64,000 bases of DNA from DATLFP01 sp035540955 (lineage in GTDB: Bacteria > Actinomycetota > Acidimicrobiia > Acidimicrobiales > CADCSY01): NCBI GenBank assembly GCA_035540955.1, contig DATLFP010000066.1:4103-68102 (forward strand), in the 5' to 3' direction. Every line of letters begins with the position of its first letter. Positions within the stretch are counted from its first letter, which is position 1. The position numbers and the translations under genes are program-made. A model generated the notes under the pieces. That model had not been told where the DNA came from. It did no database searches and was given only the letters and a program-made list of their open reading frames with translations. Below, piece by piece: positions 1 to 7,819 of this stretch.

Positions 1-156
1 ATCAACGCCTACGCCAGCCACGTGCTCGGCCTCGACTTCCCGCTGTTCTTCCAGCCGACCTACACGAGCATCAGCCGGTTCCTGTGCTCGAGCGCCGGCC
101 ACCGTTCGGTGGCGAGCCTGAACGAAGCCGGGCACCTGCTCGGCACCCGTCACTGA
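1..156 (+). CDS. Histidine phosphatase family protein, C-terminal end (partial)
   Basis: The frame is open from base 1 and ends at TGA 154-156, so only the last 51 codons are present. The segment begins INAYASHVLGLD, which resembles the stretch that follows the second catalytic His (SHGG-type motif) in phosphoglycerate-mutase-like histidine phosphatases, and ends LNEAGHLLG as their C-termini often do. The catalytic RHG core lies outside the window, so activity and substrate cannot be judged. The gene converges on the acyl-CoA dehydrogenase at 250-1446, with a hairpin between them. Confidence 0.65.
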   Translation: MNAYASHVLGLDFPLFFQPTYTSISRFLCSSAGHRSVASLNEAGHLLGTRH

Positions 157-172
157 GCCCCGTCTACGACCC

Positions 173-221
173 TTGTGCGCGCAAGCTCGGCTTTGAGCCC
201 GCCCCGAGTGAGCGCGCACAA
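173..221. terminator. Hairpin between convergent genes, likely bidirectional terminator
   Basis: TTGTGCGCGC (173-182) pairs perfectly with GCGCGCACAA (212-221). Inside it, CTCGG (186-190) pairs with CCGAG (204-208) across a 3x3 internal loop. It sits between two convergent stop codons. There is no U-tract, so the terminator role is inferred from structure and position. Confidence 0.55.
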
Positions 222-233
222 CGAGTGAGCGCG
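205..233. repeat. Direct repeat CGAGTGAGCGCG, two copies
   Basis: The 12-mer CGAGTGAGCGCG occurs at 205-216 and again at 222-233, overlapping the right arm of the intergenic hairpin. No function is evident; it may be a slippage duplication. Confidence 0.5.
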
Positions 234-249
234 GATGGCCTGAGGAGCC

Positions 250-1446
250 TCAGCTGCGGGGCACCTTCGTCCACGGGAGCTCCTTGTCGACCCGGATGTC
301 GCCGGGCAGACCGAGCACGCGCTCGCCGAGGATGTTGCGCATCACCTCGGAGGTGCCGCCCTCGATGGAGTTGGCGCGGGAGCGGATGAAGGCCTTCTGC
401 AGGGAGTCCGAGCCCATCGCGGTCTCGGGCCGGCGCATCTCGTAGCTGCCGTAGAGCATGCCGTCGGCGCCCATGAGCTCGACGACGTACTCGTAGATCC
501 GCTTGTTCGTCTCGGCGAAGGCGAGCTTGCCCACCGACCCTTCGGGACCGGGCGTGCCGACCTTGCGTGCGGTGCTGGCGCGGATGTTGGTGAGCCGGTT
601 CACCTCGGCCTCGATCCAGAGCCGCATCAGCTTGTCCTTGCGGGCGATGTCACTGAGGCCGCGCTGCTTCCAGATCTTGACGGCTTCGGCGATGGGACCC
701 GAACCCCGCGGCGCGATCGAGCCGCCGATCGACACCCGCTCGTTCATCAGCGTGGTCAGCGCCACCCGCCAGCCGTCGCCCACGTCGCCGAGCCGCTCCG
801 AGTCGGGAATGCGGACGTCGGTGAAGTACACCTCGTTGAACTCGGCCTCACCCGTGGCCTGGCGCAGCGGCCGGACCTCGACACCGGGGGCGTGCATGTC
901 GACCACGAAGTGCGTGAGCCCCTTGTGCTTGGGCTGGTCGGGATCGGTCCGCACGACCAGGGTGCCGAAGCGCGAGAGGTGGGCAAGGGTGGTCCACACC
1001 TTCTGGCCGTTGACGATCCACTCGTCGCCGTCGCGCACCGCCTTGGACGACAACCCGGCGACGTCGGAACCGGCACCGGGCTCGGAGAAGAGCTGGCACC
1101 AGATCTCCTCGCCCGTGAACAGCGGTCGCAGGTAGCGCTGCTTCTGCTCCTCGGAGCCGTGGGCGACGATGGTCGGCGCCGACATCCCGTGTCCGATCGG
1201 GTTGCGGTAGTACGCCACCGGAGCACCGGCGGCGGCCAGCCGCTCGTTGATCAGCTTCTGGAGCTTCGGCGACAGGCCGAGACCCCCGTTGCCCTCCGGG
1301 AAGTGGACCCATGCCAATCCGGCGTCGAACTGCGCCCCGAGGAAGGCCTGCGCATCGGTCGTCTTCGGGTCGTGGGCGTCGAGCAGCTCGTCGATCTTCT
1401 GCGTGACGAGCGCTTCGTCGGTCATGGCGGCTTCGGCCAGCGCCAT
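250..1446 (-). CDS. Acyl-CoA dehydrogenase (FadE-type)
   Basis: This 398-aa flavoenzyme should introduce the alpha-beta double bond into an acyl-CoA. It has full family length, the FAD/substrate signature LFSEPGAGSDVAGL in the first half and the C-terminal signature IEGGTSEVMRNILGERVLG. The residue after IEG is Gly, where medium-chain enzymes carry the catalytic Glu of YEGT, so the base may lie elsewhere as in several actinobacterial FadE proteins. The ATG at 1444-1446 was chosen because GGGGGAG stands 6 nt upstream; an internal ATG at 1425 has no such site. A -10 box and a 20-bp palindrome lie just upstream, so repression by a TetR-type regulator is likely. Chain-length preference is unknown. 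Confidence 0.93.
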   Translation of the reverse strand: MALAEAAMTDEALVTQKIDELLDAHDPKTTDAQAFLGAQFDAGLAWVHFPEGNGGLGLSPKLQKLINERLAAAGAPVAYYRNPIGHGMSAPTIVAHGSEEQKQRYLRPLFTGEEIWCQLFSEPGAGSDVAGLSSKAVRDGDEWIVNGQKVWTTLAHLSRFGTLVVRTDPDQPKHKGLTHFVVDMHAPGVEVRPLRQATGEAEFNEVYFTDVRIPDSERLGDVGDGWRVALTTLMNERVSIGGSIAPRGSGPIAEAVKIWKQRGLSDIARKDKLMRLWIEAEVNRLTNIRASTARKVGTPGPEGSVGKLAFAETNKRIYEYVVELMGADGMLYGSYEMRRPETAMGSDSLQKAFIRSRANSIEGGTSEVMRNILGERVLGLPGDIRVDKELPWTKVPRS

Positions 1447-1486
1447 CGCGGTCTCCCCCTGCGATTCGTGTTCGGACGGTGCGACG

Positions 1487-1492
1487 AGCGTA
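1487..1492 (-). promoter_or_regulatory. -10 box TACGCT of the acyl-CoA dehydrogenase promoter
   Basis: TACGCT on the minus strand would start transcription near 1480. That gives a leader of about 34 nt containing the GGGGGAG ribosome site. The box abuts the palindrome at 1492-1511. Confidence 0.5.
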
Positions 1493-1511
1493 CTTGACCG
1501 AGCGGTCAAGT
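1492..1511. promoter_or_regulatory. Perfect 20-bp palindrome, probable TetR-family operator
   Basis: ACTTGACCG-AG-CGGTCAAGT has 9-bp perfect arms around a 2-bp centre. It touches the -10 box of the acyl-CoA dehydrogenase and covers the spacer/-35 zone, the usual place for a repressor site. Short palindromes with TTGACC-type half-sites are typical operators of TetR regulators of lipid genes. No regulator gene is in the window, so the identity of the binder is inferred. Confidence 0.6.
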
Positions 1512-1523
1512 GCCCCGCCGGCC

Positions 1524-2306
1524 TCAGTTGAGCCGGGCCCGGAAACGCTCGGCGGCGGCCGCCGCCGCCACCGACCCGGATCCGCCCGCCGCCGCGTACC
1601 GGTCGAGGACCTCGGCCGCCTCCCGGAACCGGCCGCCGGCGGCCAGCGCCGTGGCGTGACGCTGGTGGTCGGCGAGGACGGCGCCGGGCATCGCCGCCCG
1701 CAGGGAGACCGCCCGCAGGAGCAGTTCCCGGTCGGAGCGGATGCCGGCCACCGACTCCAGGTTGGCGAGCATCCGCACGAGGATCGCCCGCTTCCCCACG
1801 GGCTCGAGGAAGGCGTCGTCGAAGACGGCGCCCGGCCCGTGCACGGCATGGAACCGAGCCGCGCACCCACCGCGATCGAGCACCTGCCCGCGCGCGAAGG
1901 GATCGATGTACACCCCGGGGTCGACCTTGTCGCGCACGAGGAAGTGACCCGGCATCGACACGCCGGCCAGGGGGATGCCGACCCGGCGGCCGACCTCGAG
2001 CATCAGGACGGCGAGGGTGATCGGGATCCCGACCCGGCGCTCGATCACCTCGTCGAGCCAGGAGTTGGCGGGGTCGTGGTAGTCCTCGGCGTTCCCGGCG
2101 AAGCCGAGGTCGCGGAACAGGAGCGCTCGCAGACCGTCGAGCGTCGGTGCCGGCACCTCGGCGGCGAGCGCGTCGAGTGCCGCCAACCCCGCCTCCACCT
2201 CGCCGGTGCCCCGAGTCGCCGCCGCCAGGACGAGCGCGGCTTCGTCGAGCGGGATGGCCAGCTCGGGCCCTCCCGCGAGCGCCGCGAACCGCTCGACTGC
2301 CTCCAC
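1524..2306 (-). CDS. SirB1/transglutaminase-like family protein
   Basis: This 260-aa protein has a transglutaminase-like core typical of the SirB1 (YchA) family: NSWLDEVIERRVGIPITLAV and then GVSMPGHFLVR, with the conserved PGHF near the middle. The C-terminal third is helical and Ala-rich, where family members carry TPR-like repeats. The catalytic Cys of true transglutaminases is not evident, so it is probably non-catalytic. I chose GTG 2304-2306 because TACCGT (2314-2319, minus) ends 7 nt before it; an in-frame GTG at 2324 would lie upstream of that box. Its role is unknown; enteric homologues are linked only loosely to regulation. Confidence 0.8.
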   Translation of the reverse strand: MEAVERFAALAGGPELAIPLDEAALVLAAATRGTGEVEAGLAALDALAAEVPAPTLDGLRALLFRDLGFAGNAEDYHDPANSWLDEVIERRVGIPITLAVLMLEVGRRVGIPLAGVSMPGHFLVRDKVDPGVYIDPFARGQVLDRGGCAARFHAVHGPGAVFDDAFLEPVGKRAILVRMLANLESVAGIRSDRELLLRAVSLRAAMPGAVLADHQRHATALAAGGRFREAAEVLDRYAAAGGSGSVAAAAAAERFRARLN

Positions 2307-2313
2307 CCGCTGC

Positions 2314-2319
2314 ACGGTA
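2314..2319 (-). promoter_or_regulatory. -10 box TACCGT, leaderless promoter of the SirB1-like gene
   Basis: TACCGT on the minus strand ends 7 nt before GTG 2306, placing the transcript start at or next to the start codon. No ribosome-binding site precedes that codon. Confidence 0.5.
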
Positions 2320-2358
2320 CCCACGTCGGCGACTGGGAGGTCAGCCCATGGTTGTCGG

Positions 2359-2364
2359 TACGGT
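2359..2364 (+). promoter_or_regulatory. -10 box TACGGT, leaderless promoter of the acyl-CoA synthetase
   Basis: TACGGT ends 7 nt before ATG 2372. An upstream ATG at 2348 has GGGAGG at 2335-2340, so a leadered alternative start is possible. Confidence 0.45.
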
Positions 2365-2371
2365 TCGGGCC

Positions 2372-3919
2372 ATGTACCCCGGCGTCCACGCGCAGACCAC
2401 CCCGGACAAGCCCGCCTACATCATGGCGGGCACCGGTGAGGCCGTGACCTATCGCGAGCTCGACGAGCGCTCCAACCGCCTCGCCCACCTCCTCCGGGAG
2501 GCCGGCCTGCAGCGCGGTGACTCGATCGCCCTCATGCTCGAGAACCATCCTCGCTACTTCGAGATCCTGTGGGCCGCGCAGCGGGCTGGCCTCTACTACA
2601 CGGCGATCTCGTCGCGCCTGACCCCGGGCGAGACGTCCTACATCATCAACGACTGCGGGGCGAAGGTCTTCATCACCTCCGCCTACAAGCGGGACGTCGC
2701 CGAGATGGTCGCCGTCGACACACCCGAGGTCACGGTCCGCTTGATGCTCGATGGCACGACCACCGGCCACGACTCCTACGAGGACGCCGTCGCCAAGTAC
2801 CCCGCCACGCCGATCGCCGACGAGTCAGAGGGCACCGACATGCTCTACAGCTCGGGCACGACGGGCCGGCCGAAGGGCGTACGGGTACCGCTTCCCGAAG
2901 GCGCGATGGGCCAGCCCAGCGGCGTCACGCTCGTCGGCCAGATGCTCTACGGCTTCAACGACAGCATGGTGTACCTGTCGCCGGCGCCGCTGTACCACGC
3001 CGCGCCCCTTCGCTTCACGATGGCGGTGCACCGCGTCGGCGGCACCGCGATCGTGATGGAGCACTTCGACCCCGTCGAGTTCCTCCGCCTCATCGAGACG
3101 CACAAGGTCACGCACACCCAGGTGGTGCCGACGATGTTCGTGCGCATGCTCAAGCTGCCCGAGGCCCAGCGCACGCAGTTCGACGTCTCGAGCCTGCAGA
3201 TCGCCATCCACGCCGCCGCGCCCTGCCCGATCCCGGTCAAGGAGCAGATGATCGCCTGGTGGGGACCGGTGATCATGGAGTACTACGCCGGCACCGAGGG
3301 GAACGGGTTCTGCGCCATCACCTCCGAGGAGTGGCTGCAGCACAAGGGGTCGGTGGGCAAACCGCTGATGGGCGTGGTCCACATCGTCGGCGAGGACGGC
3401 GAGGAGGTCGCCACCCGCGAAGAGGGCACCATCTACTTCGAGAGCGGCTCGACCTTCGAGTACCACAACGACCCCGAGAAGACGGCCCAGTCGCGCGACC
3501 CGAAGGGAAGGGGCTGGAGCACGCTCGGCGACGTGGGCTACGTCGACGAGGACGGCTACCTCTACCTCACCGATCGCAAGGCGTACATGATCATCTCCGG
3601 AGGGGTGAACATCTATCCGCAGGAGGCCGAGAACCTCCTCACCACCCACCCGAAGGTGCTCGACGTGGCCGTCATCGGCGTGCCCAACGAGGACTTCGGC
3701 GAGGAGGTGAAGGCGGTCGTGCAGCTCGTCGACGGCGTGGAGCCCAGCCCCGACCTCGAGCGGGAGCTGATCCAGTTCTGCCGCGACGAGCTGGCCGACG
3801 TGAAGTGTCCCCGCTCTGTCGACTTCACCGATGAGCTCCCCCGCCACCCGACCGGGAAGCTCTACAAGCGGCTCCTCCGGGACAAGTACTGGGAAGGGCA
3901 TCAATCACGGCTCGTGTAG
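2372..3919 (+). CDS. Acyl-CoA synthetase (AMP-forming, FadD4-like)
   Basis: This 515-aa ANL-superfamily ligase should activate a carboxylic acid through an acyl-adenylate to its CoA thioester. Visible motifs are the P-loop LYSSGTTGRPKGVR, the adenine-binding segment YYAGTEGNG, the hinge region LGDVGYVDEDGYLYLTDRK and the C-terminal PTGKLYKR with the adenylation Lys. The YYAGTEG form is the FadD4-type sequence rather than the common YGMTE. The start ATG 2372 (MYPGVHAQTTPDKPA) matches the usual N-terminus of this subgroup and follows a -10 box; ATG 2348 would add eight residues. It is divergent from the SirB1-like gene. The substrate is probably a fatty or sterol-derived acid. Confidence 0.93.
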   Translation: MYPGVHAQTTPDKPAYIMAGTGEAVTYRELDERSNRLAHLLREAGLQRGDSIALMLENHPRYFEILWAAQRAGLYYTAISSRLTPGETSYIINDCGAKVFITSAYKRDVAEMVAVDTPEVTVRLMLDGTTTGHDSYEDAVAKYPATPIADESEGTDMLYSSGTTGRPKGVRVPLPEGAMGQPSGVTLVGQMLYGFNDSMVYLSPAPLYHAAPLRFTMAVHRVGGTAIVMEHFDPVEFLRLIETHKVTHTQVVPTMFVRMLKLPEAQRTQFDVSSLQIAIHAAAPCPIPVKEQMIAWWGPVIMEYYAGTEGNGFCAITSEEWLQHKGSVGKPLMGVVHIVGEDGEEVATREEGTIYFESGSTFEYHNDPEKTAQSRDPKGRGWSTLGDVGYVDEDGYLYLTDRKAYMIISGGVNIYPQEAENLLTTHPKVLDVAVIGVPNEDFGEEVKAVVQLVDGVEPSPDLERELIQFCRDELADVKCPRSVDFTDELPRHPTGKLYKRLLRDKYWEGHQSRLV

Positions 3920-3922
3920 GGG

Positions 3923-3928
3923 CATACT
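3923..3928 (+). promoter_or_regulatory. Possible -10 box CATACT before the STAS gene
   Basis: CATACT lies only 4 nt past the upstream stop codon and ends 7 nt before GTG 3936. It fits the leaderless spacing but departs from TAnnnT at the first base. Confidence 0.35.
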
Positions 3929-3935
3929 TCGTTCC

Positions 3936-4241
3936 GTGACGGCGGACGTCCAGGTTCACCACGACGGCCCGCGGGCCATCGTCGCCGTGCGAGGTGAGAT
4001 CGACATCGCCACCTCGCCGGCGCTCGACGATGCCGTGGCCGGCATCACCTCCGGCGACATCGTGATCGACCTCGCCGGGGTGACGTTCATGGGCTCGAGC
4101 GGCCTCGCCTCGCTCCTGCGGGCGGCGCGGCGGGCCGAGGAGATCGGGGGCGCCCTGTCGCTCCGGGCGCCGAGCAAGGCGGTGTGCGACCTCCTGACCA
4201 TGACCCACCTGGTGGAGCGGTTCACCATCGTCGTCGACTAG
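3936..4241 (+). CDS. STAS-domain protein, anti-sigma-factor antagonist type
   Basis: This 101-aa single-domain STAS protein would bind an anti-sigma kinase and be switched off by phosphorylation of a Ser. The core reads VRGEIDIATSPALDDAV and then VIDLAGVTFMGSSGLASLL. The phospho-site motif is G53-S54-S55-G56-L57, where the usual Asp of DSSGL is Gly. GTG 3936 was chosen because the domain begins at once and there is no better upstream codon. No anti-sigma factor or sigma factor is nearby; the next gene starts 15 nt after this one. The partner is unknown. Confidence 0.9.
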   Translation: MTADVQVHHDGPRAIVAVRGEIDIATSPALDDAVAGITSGDIVIDLAGVTFMGSSGLASLLRAARRAEEIGGALSLRAPSKAVCDLLTMTHLVERFTIVVD

Positions 4242-4242
4242 G

Positions 4243-4248
4243 TACCGT
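4243..4248 (+). promoter_or_regulatory. -10 box TACCGT, leaderless promoter of the GDPD gene
   Basis: TACCGT begins 2 nt after the STAS stop codon and ends 7 nt before GTG 4256. No ribosome-binding site is present. Confidence 0.5.
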
Positions 4249-4255
4249 CGGCGGC

Positions 4256-5011
4256 GTGCCCGCCTCGGAGTGGACCTTCCTCGACCATCCCGGCGTGCTG
4301 GCCTTCTCCCACCGGGGCGGCGCCGGCGACTGGCCGGAGAACACGATGCGGGCGTTCGAGCAGGCGGTCGAGCTCGGCTACCGCTACGTCGAGACCGACG
4401 TGCACCTCACCGCCGACGGCGAGCTCCTCGCGTTCCACGACGACGTGCTCGACCGCGTCACCGACCGCCACGGGGTGATCGCCGACCTGCCGTGGACGGT
4501 CGTGCAGGAAGCGCGAGTGGGCGGGACCGAACCCATCCCCCGGCTCGAGGAGCTGCTCGTCACCTGGCCCGATCTCCGGGTCAACATCGACCCGAAGCAC
4601 GATGCGTCCGTCGCCCCCCTGGCCGCGGTGATCCGCCGCACCGGCGCCACCGACCGCGTCTGCGTCGGCTCCTTCAGCGACGAGCGGCTGGAGCGGATCC
4701 GCGAGCTGCTCCCCGGCGTGTGCACCTCCCTGGGTCCGCTCGGGATCCTGCACCTCGGCCAGGCCGCGCAGGGTGAGGCGGTGGGCCCCCTGCCGGCGCC
4801 CTGCGCCCAGGTCCCCACGCACTTCGGCGACATCGAGGTGGTCACGCCGGCGTTCGTCGACGAAGCCCACCGACGGGGGATGCAGGTCCACGTGTGGACC
4901 ATCGACGAGCCCGAGGAGATGGCTCGCCTCGTGGATCTCGGCGTCGACGGGATCATGACGGACCGGAACGCGGTGCTGAAGGACGTGCTCGTGGCCCGCG
5001 GGCGCTGGTAG
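4256..5011 (+). CDS. Glycerophosphodiester phosphodiesterase
   Basis: This 251-aa GDPD-family TIM-barrel enzyme would hydrolyse glycerophosphodiesters to glycerol-3-phosphate and an alcohol. The N-terminal signature FSHRGGAGDWPENTMRAF carries the catalytic HRG and metal-ligand ENT, followed by YVETDVHLTADGELLAFHDD with ETDV and the second catalytic His. The barrel end reads VHVWTIDEPEEMARLVDLG and DGIMTDR. There is no signal peptide, so it should be cytosolic and recycle phospholipid head groups. The acyl-CoA synthetase at 5017 starts 5 nt after its stop, so the two are co-transcribed. Confidence 0.94.
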   Translation: MPASEWTFLDHPGVLAFSHRGGAGDWPENTMRAFEQAVELGYRYVETDVHLTADGELLAFHDDVLDRVTDRHGVIADLPWTVVQEARVGGTEPIPRLEELLVTWPDLRVNIDPKHDASVAPLAAVIRRTGATDRVCVGSFSDERLERIRELLPGVCTSLGPLGILHLGQAAQGEAVGPLPAPCAQVPTHFGDIEVVTPAFVDEAHRRGMQVHVWTIDEPEEMARLVDLGVDGIMTDRNAVLKDVLVARGRW

Positions 5012-5016
5012 CCGCG

Positions 5017-6516
5017 GTGGAGCTCCCGCTCACCCCTCTCGACCTGCTTGCCCGGGCCCGCCGCCTGTTCCCCGAGCGAGTCGGCGTGATCGACGGGGAT
5101 CAGGAGTGGACCTACGCCGAGTACGGGGCCCGCTGCGACCGGCTCGCCCACGCCATCCGCAGCCTCGGTGTGGCGCCCGGTGACCGGGTGGCGTGGCTGT
5201 GCGGCAACACCCACGAGCTGCTGGAGGCCTACTACGGCGTGCTGCTGGCGGGTGCCGTGCTGCTGCCCCTCAACATCCGGCTCGCGGCGCCCGAGCTTCG
5301 CTTCTGCATCGACGACGCCGGGGCCGCGCTCCTGTTCTGCCACCCCGACCAGCTCGATCTGGGTGACGCCGGGATCCCGGTGGTGACCCTGGGCGACGAG
5401 CACGAGGCGCTGCTCGCCGCGCAACCACCGGAGGTGTTCGTCCCGCCCCCGATCGAGGAGTCCTCACCGGCGGAGCTCTTCTACACGAGCGGCACCACGG
5501 GCGACCCCAAGGGCGTCGTCCTCACCCATCGCAACCTCTACCTCCACGCGATCCACTCTGCCCTCACGAACGCGCTCACCGGCGAGGACGTGATCCTGCA
5601 CACCATCCCGCTCTTCCACGTCAACGGTTGGGGCACCCCGCACTACGTGACCGGGCTCGGGGGCCAGCACGTCCTCCTCCCCCGCTTCGAGGCCGCCGAG
5701 GTGCTTCGTCTCGTCGAGACGCACCGCGTCACGCGGTTGTTCCTCGTGCCGACCATGCTGCAGTCCCTGCTCACCCATCCAGCCTTCGACGCCACCGACC
5801 TGTCGAGCGTGCGGCAGATCTCCGTCGGTGGGGCGCCGGCTCCGCCGTCGCTGCTGGCCGAGGCCGAGGAGCGCTTCGGCTGCGAGGTCATCTGCGGCTA
5901 CGGGATGACCGAGTCGGCGCCCACCCTCACGCGGTCGCTCGACAAGCCCGGGGAGCCGCGGTCGCGGGCACGGCGGGCGACGACCGGGCTCCCCATCCTC
6001 GGGGTCGACGCCCGGGTCCTCGACCGCGACGACGCCGAGGTGCCCTGGGACGGCGCCACGCCCGGCGAGATCTGCGCCCGGTCCAACCACGTCATGCAGG
6101 GCTACTGGAACCGGCCGGAGGAGACCGCGGCGGCGCTCCGGGGCGGGTGGCTGCGCACGGGCGACATCGCCGTCGTCGATCCCGACGGCTACCTGACGAT
6201 CGTCGACCGCCGCAAGGACGTGATCGTCTCGGGCGGCGAGAACGTGTCGTCGGTCCAGGTCGAGAACGTCCTCGCCGAGCATCCCGCCGTGCTCGAGGTG
6301 GCGGTCGTCGGCATGCCGGACGAGCGCTGGGGCGAGGTGCCTCGGGCATGGGTCGCCCTCCGGCCCGGCGCCTCCGCCACCGAGGGGGAGCTCATCGCCT
6401 GGGTGCGCGCCCGCCTCGCCCACTTCAAGGCGCCGAAGGAGGTCGTGTTCCTCGACGAGCTCCCCAAGGGCGGCACCGGCAAGATCCTCAAGCACGACCT
6501 CCGCACCCGCCCGTAG
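5017..6516 (+). CDS. Long-chain fatty-acid--CoA ligase
   Basis: This 499-aa ANL-superfamily acyl-CoA synthetase has the P-loop FYTSGTTGDPKGVVLTH, the YGMTESAP motif, GWLRTGDIAVVDPDGYLTI, RKDVIVSGGENVSS, and PKGGTGKILKHDLR with the C-terminal catalytic Lys. Length and motifs are complete. GTG 5017 starts 5 nt after the GDPD stop, which suggests translational coupling. Pairing with GDPD suggests phospholipid turnover followed by re-activation of the freed acyl chain; this is inferred from position. It ends 18 nt from the convergent FAD-oxidase gene. Confidence 0.94.
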   Translation: MELPLTPLDLLARARRLFPERVGVIDGDQEWTYAEYGARCDRLAHAIRSLGVAPGDRVAWLCGNTHELLEAYYGVLLAGAVLLPLNIRLAAPELRFCIDDAGAALLFCHPDQLDLGDAGIPVVTLGDEHEALLAAQPPEVFVPPPIEESSPAELFYTSGTTGDPKGVVLTHRNLYLHAIHSALTNALTGEDVILHTIPLFHVNGWGTPHYVTGLGGQHVLLPRFEAAEVLRLVETHRVTRLFLVPTMLQSLLTHPAFDATDLSSVRQISVGGAPAPPSLLAEAEERFGCEVICGYGMTESAPTLTRSLDKPGEPRSRARRATTGLPILGVDARVLDRDDAEVPWDGATPGEICARSNHVMQGYWNRPEETAAALRGGWLRTGDIAVVDPDGYLTIVDRRKDVIVSGGENVSSVQVENVLAEHPAVLEVAVVGMPDERWGEVPRAWVALRPGASATEGELIAWVRARLAHFKAPKEVVFLDELPKGGTGKILKHDLRTRP

Positions 6517-6534
6517 CGGACACGCTCCCCGAGC

Positions 6535-7812
6535 TCAGGGAAGGAGGACGTTCGGGTTCAGGATCGCCTGGGGATCGAGGGCGCGCTTCACCGCCCGGAA
6601 GGCGGCGATCTCCGCCTCCGACCGGTCGAGGTGCAGGAGCCGCTTCTTCGCCGTGCCGATGCCGTGCTCGGCGCTGATGCTCCCGCCCGACGCCACCACC
6701 AGGCGCAGGACGGCCTCGTCGACCGAGTCGTCCTCTTCCGCCGGTCCCACGACGTTGACGTGGACGTTGCCGTCGCCCACGTGGCCGAAGAGGAACACGC
6801 GGTGGTCGCCGACCACCGTGCGGACCTCGTCGCAGAACGGGGCCAGCCGCGCCGCCGGCAGCGTGACGTCGAGCTTGTGCGGGACGCCGAGCGCGCTGAT
6901 CGCCTCGGTGATCGACTCCCGGTAGCGCCAGAGCTCCCTTCGCCGGGTCTCGTCCGTGGCCACGGCGGCGTCGCCGGCGTCGACGGCGCCGAGCGCGTCG
7001 GGCGCGCCCGACCACTCGAGGAGCAGGTAGCACGCCGCGTCCGGCACCGGCGCCGGCAGGTCGAGCCACAGCTCGGCCGCCTCGAGGACGACGTGACGGC
7101 GCATGATCGCCACCGCCTCGACGGCGGCTGCCACCGACCCCCGCCCGAGCACCGCCGTGACGAGGTCGCGGGGCCGAGGCACGAGCCGGAGCCGAGCGGC
7201 GGTCACCACGCCGAGCGTGCCCTCCGAGCCGCACAGGAGGGCCGACAGGTCATAGCCCGTGTTGTCCTTCGTGAGCCCCGAGAGGCGGCGCACCACCGAC
7301 CCGTCGGCGAGGACGGCTTCGACGCCGACGACGTTGGCCCGCATCGAGCCGTAGCGGATGTGGTGCAGGCCGCCGGCGTTGGTGGCGATCATCCCGCCGA
7401 CGGTCGCCGAGTCGCGCGACGACAGGTCGACGGGGAACAGGAGATCGGCGGCCCTCGCCGCGTCCTGCACCGCCGCGAGCGTGGCGCCGGCGCCGGCCGT
7501 GACCTGCGCGGCGAGATCGTCGACCGCCTCGATCCCCGCGAGGCGCCGTAGCGAGAGCACGATCTCCCCGGCGAGCGGGACCCCACCCCCCACCAGCCCG
7601 GTGTTCCCGCCCTGGGGGACGACGGCGGCGCCCGCCTCGGCGCAGCACCGCACGACCGCCGCCACCTCCTCGGTCGATGCCGGCCGGACCACCGCCGGCG
7701 TCCGCCCGCGGAAGCGCCCGGTCCAGTCGACCTCGTAGCCGGCCCGCAGGTCGGCGTCGACGAGGACGTTGTGCTCGCCGACGATCGACCGGAGCGCGTC
7801 GAGGTCGATCAC
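6535..7812 (-). CDS. FAD-binding oxidoreductase, GlcD/D-2-hydroxyacid dehydrogenase family
   Basis: This 425-aa flavoprotein has the PCMH-type FAD-binding domain (VVPQGGNTGLVGGGVP, then DLSSRDSATVGGMIATNAGG) and the C-terminal vanillyl-alcohol-oxidase-like cap with GHVGDGNVHVNVV and the end motif SAEHGIGTAKKRLL. It should oxidise a 2-hydroxy acid (lactate, glycolate or 2-hydroxyglutarate class) and pass electrons onward. It is last in a three-gene operon, starting with GTG 7 nt after the ALDH stop. With the aldehyde dehydrogenase upstream this suggests oxidation of an alcohol/aldehyde-derived hydroxy acid, an inference only. Confidence 0.92.
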   Translation of the reverse strand: MIDLDALRSIVGEHNVLVDADLRAGYEVDWTGRFRGRTPAVVRPASTEEVAAVVRCCAEAGAAVVPQGGNTGLVGGGVPLAGEIVLSLRRLAGIEAVDDLAAQVTAGAGATLAAVQDAARAADLLFPVDLSSRDSATVGGMIATNAGGLHHIRYGSMRANVVGVEAVLADGSVVRRLSGLTKDNTGYDLSALLCGSEGTLGVVTAARLRLVPRPRDLVTAVLGRGSVAAAVEAVAIMRRHVVLEAAELWLDLPAPVPDAACYLLLEWSGAPDALGAVDAGDAAVATDETRRRELWRYRESITEAISALGVPHKLDVTLPAARLAPFCDEVRTVVGDHRVFLFGHVGDGNVHVNVVGPAEEDDSVDEAVLRLVVASGGSISAEHGIGTAKKRLLHLDRSEAEIAAFRAVKRALDPQAILNPNVLLP

Positions 7813-7819
7813 GACGCGG

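Noticed and set aside
205..233. Start of a CRISPR array
   Set aside because: Only two 12-bp copies with a 5-nt gap; no spacer-length units and no cas genes.
1479..2447. Plus-strand open frame of 322 codons over the SirB1-like gene
   Set aside because: It is antisense to a family-supported gene, has no recognisable motif and no start signals. It is a high-GC shadow.
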